NCBI RefSeq assembly: GCF_002078875.1
Contig: NC_034413.1
Location: 58,400,433 to 58,464,432, forward strand
Reading direction: 5' to 3'
Origin: Numida meleagris
Taxonomy: Eukaryota > Chordata > Aves > Galliformes > Numididae
DNA: 64,000 bases
The notes beneath the pieces are model-generated. The model saw nothing but the letters and a program-made list of their open reading frames with translations, was not told the origin of the DNA and made no database searches. Each line of letters begins with the position of its first letter. The first letter of the stretch is position 1. Positions 61,171 to 64,000 of this stretch are shown here, piece after piece. The translations under genes and the position numbers were made by a program.

Positions 61171-64000
61171 TTCTTCTAAGAAGCTTAGGAACTTCCCCAA
61201 TTTCAACTAAATTTGACAGGGGTAGAAATATCAGAGCTGGTGTGATGCATGGTGTTTTTTGGGGATATGTGTGGTTGTGGTTTTTTTTTCTTTCTCTTTT
61301 TTATGGAACTAGTCAGTAAAGAAAAGTGTAGAGGAGAGGAGTAAGTGCTCTCTTTCCCTGGAGACAAAAACTGTGGGATGATCTCATCTGCAGGGTTAAA
61401 CACCACGGAATCCACATTTCTGAAATCCAGAATTTTCTGTGCCCCAGTGCAGCTTCTGTGGGGATTAGAAATGTGGCTTAATGATGTAGGTGAGGGAAAA
61501 TATTGAATGGATTTAAGGTTTAAAGTAATAGGTTTCTTCTTGCAGAATTGTTCTAACTAGATCAAGTTCCATGTTGTGCAGAGGTAGATGAATCCCCAGC
61601 TGCCAGCACCTGTACCCCTGCTATTCAGAGGAAGGAGAGTGCCAAGCATCTGACCTGATAAGGACTTAAGTAGAGGTCTTATAGTGAGAATCACCGCATT
61701 GCACAGATGTCCACTTTTGCTCTAAATATACACCAAAGCTTACAAAAAGACTCCTACTGCTGGGTTTTCCTGTTGGCTGACTGCACTAATATTTGAGGGT
61801 CAGCAGAGCCTGATCAGTGGGTCTTCAAGACCTGTAGGCACTCACTAAATCCTGAGTTGGTTTTGCAACATAGCACAGTGGGGATGTTCGGAAGTAATGC
61901 AACACAGAGGTTTATGTAAGTAGATGAGTAGAATTACTCATCCCGTCTGGTCCATGTGGTAGAAATATGTCTTTTATACTTCTTGATGAAGGATGTTCTT
62001 TTATACCAGGCTGAACAACTTAGTTTCCCTTTGTGCTCCATGTCCCGTCTACTAATTAGCAAGGATTTCCTTTGTCCCATCAATATATGTGGAGTCAGTC
62101 TCTTCACTTGGGCATTGAGAAGTGCTCCTTGCGGTCTTCTGCCATTTGCTTCTGTTGGATCGAATTCAAGCAAACACTGAGTGGCTAGATTTCAATGAGT
62201 TAAGAGAGTTCAAACTCAAATTCTCCTTTACCGCAAAGGAGAGAATCATATACAATATGTCTCATCAAGGGTGGGTATCGGCCTCTTGGGATAGCTGAAT
62301 TTTGTTCTTGCTGGTTATACTGATCCTTCTGGATCTTCAATGGTGTCTGTGACCTCCAACAAATGTGACGAAAGATTGTACTTTATAACCACCTATTGAT
62401 TTATTCTTTTAATTGAAGTTCTTACAGTACTTCACAGCCTCCGTCTCCTCATATTATACTTGTCCATCTGGTGTCTGATGTAGCTGCACTGCATGCTTAA
62501 GGTCTCTTCATTTTCTGTAACATTGTTGAGAGCTATTTAATATGGCTGTTTGCTGTTATAGTGAAAATCCACTCTTTCTTTAACTACTTTTCATTTGGGC
62601 AGAGCACTTCTATCCTTGAGATAGCAGAGATAAAAGAGCAGGGGAAGGGTATTCTAACACTCTTTTTGTTGTAGCTCATAAAACACCTTCTGAAATTCAT
62701 TTTAAGGCATTTGAATGATGTGTAATAATATTTAATTCACGTTTTCTGCAGCTTGTCCTGTGCCCAGTAACCAGGGGCATTCGCAATGTAGAGACATTCT
62801 TGCGTAGAGACAGAAAGTACTTACCCAGATGATTTGCACAGGGGAACTTGACTTTGTTAATTACAGCACTAATGCAATCAAATTATTTCAATGACAAAAG
62901 AGGAGGGAGGCAGAAGAGGACTTTATAACAAAGCAGCTCATGAGTATAGGAGGCTTTATGCTGTTTAATCAATGTCATCTTGGTTTATAAACTGGGACTG
63001 GAATTTCCAGAGCTGGCCATCTAAGTTGACAGTTTGAGCAGTGCCTATAACTTCTCAGCTCTGTAGAGAATGTCTTCCTATACCAGGAGGTCAGATTCTT
63101 TCTGGTGATCTGCACTGCCCTTCTGCTTTTCCATCTGGCATCCTGGGATTCAGGGCTTTGGTGAAGCCAGGCCCCAGGAGTGTTCAATGCCATTTAACCT
63201 CAGCTGGGCCACCTTGTTTTCTCTTGGGCTGTTGTGGAATGCAACTGTGCAAGTGGCTGATTTCTCTGTTTAATTGGAAGTCTAAGAACAAAATATCGGA
63301 ACAATTTTCTGTGAATTAAAATTAAACACTGATAATCCTTAAAATATATCTTAACAGTTATTAAAGCATCAACTTTAAAATCCAAAAGAATCTGAAGGCA
63401 GAGTTTTCTAAGATGTTATGGAAGAAGTATCAATAAAAAGAATGTCTTCAGAAAAAAATTATGCAATATATAATGAATTGTTTGCCTTGTAACTATAGGC
63501 TTAGGGGTGACAGTCTTTGAAGGCAGTTTAATAAAATTGAAACTACTTCTGATTATTTTTTATGTTAACTTATTTGGGTTTTTGGGGGGTTCCAATTTGC
63601 TTGACTTCTGAAGACAGCAAAGAAAATTTTGTCCTTGTGCCTCACAAAGCATCTAGGCTCTCTCTGTTGGGATGGACTCAGTTTCTTCATCAACACGTCT
63701 TTACTATTTGTGCTGAAGCTTACTTGAAGTGCTGTTAAGAGAAAAAATCAGCGAGAGGTGTTATTCCAAGTTAGTGTTTCAGACACTAAATTTCATGCAG
63801 TGAATTTACAAGGCTAATCTCCACGGAAGGAAAGTGGCAGGTGATCTGACTCCAGAGCATATTTGGAGAGATGGAGAGGTTAACATGCCTGTCCAAGGTA
63901 ATTGCTTATAGTTGAGATGTGTGAACACTGCCCTTAGTATATTGAGTATGACAGACTGGTTTGTGGTGCAAGGACTTTTCTACACACTGTATTGTTTAGG

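Larger units (their letters stand above)
60837..64000. other. Unassigned AT-rich DNA
   Basis: No gene or recognised transposon, apart from the small hairpin and tandem repeat at 61102-61170. A sequence near 61889 (GTTCGGAAGTAATGCAACAC) faintly recalls the mariner terminus but continues differently. Open frames are under 93 codons. Confidence 0.55.

Noticed and set aside
61885..61910. GTTCGGAAGTAATGCAAC resembling a mariner terminus
   Set aside because: Similarity stops after about 14 bases and no second terminus is present nearby.

Overview
The window is AT-rich nuclear DNA from a bird, most likely a galliform such as chicken. The evidence is the repeat content. Eleven CR1 non-LTR retrotransposon fragments carry the bird/reptile-type 3' tip (ATTCTATG-like octamers). 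Two related mariner fossils resemble the chicken Galluhop/Mariner1_GG group. Several solo LTRs resemble avian endogenous retroviruses. No mammalian L1 or Alu sequence is visible.

No protein-coding gene, exon, rRNA or tRNA can be supported. The longest open frame is 184 codons and is made of homopolymer and low-complexity sequence. The other long frames lie in repeats or look random. The window reads as part of a gene desert or a very long intron. It could hold enhancers, but that cannot be judged without cross-species alignment.

Layout: 1-10 kb, unique-looking AT-rich DNA. 10.06-10.63 kb, the longest CR1 (plus strand), with an AT-palindrome insertion. 13.38-13.65 kb, a CpG-rich LTR-like fragment ending in A40. 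17.3-27.2 kb, six short CR1 pieces in both orientations. 28.68-29.23 kb, a mariner deletion derivative. 32.57-32.81 kb, a CR1 with an inserted hairpin and an internal deletion. 33-43 kb, mostly unassigned DNA with long homopolymers (T33, G18). 43.15-43.33 kb, a second mariner fragment. 49.8-60.84 kb, a GC-richer cluster of four LTRs, two CR1 pieces and a degenerate ~180-bp tandem repeat. 60.8-64 kb, unassigned DNA with a small hairpin and tandem repeat.

Nothing here looks like an undescribed gene system. The useful content is the fossil record of mobile elements and some DNA-structure oddities. The repeat calls come from motif recognition and within-window comparison, not from a database search, so family names are tentative.
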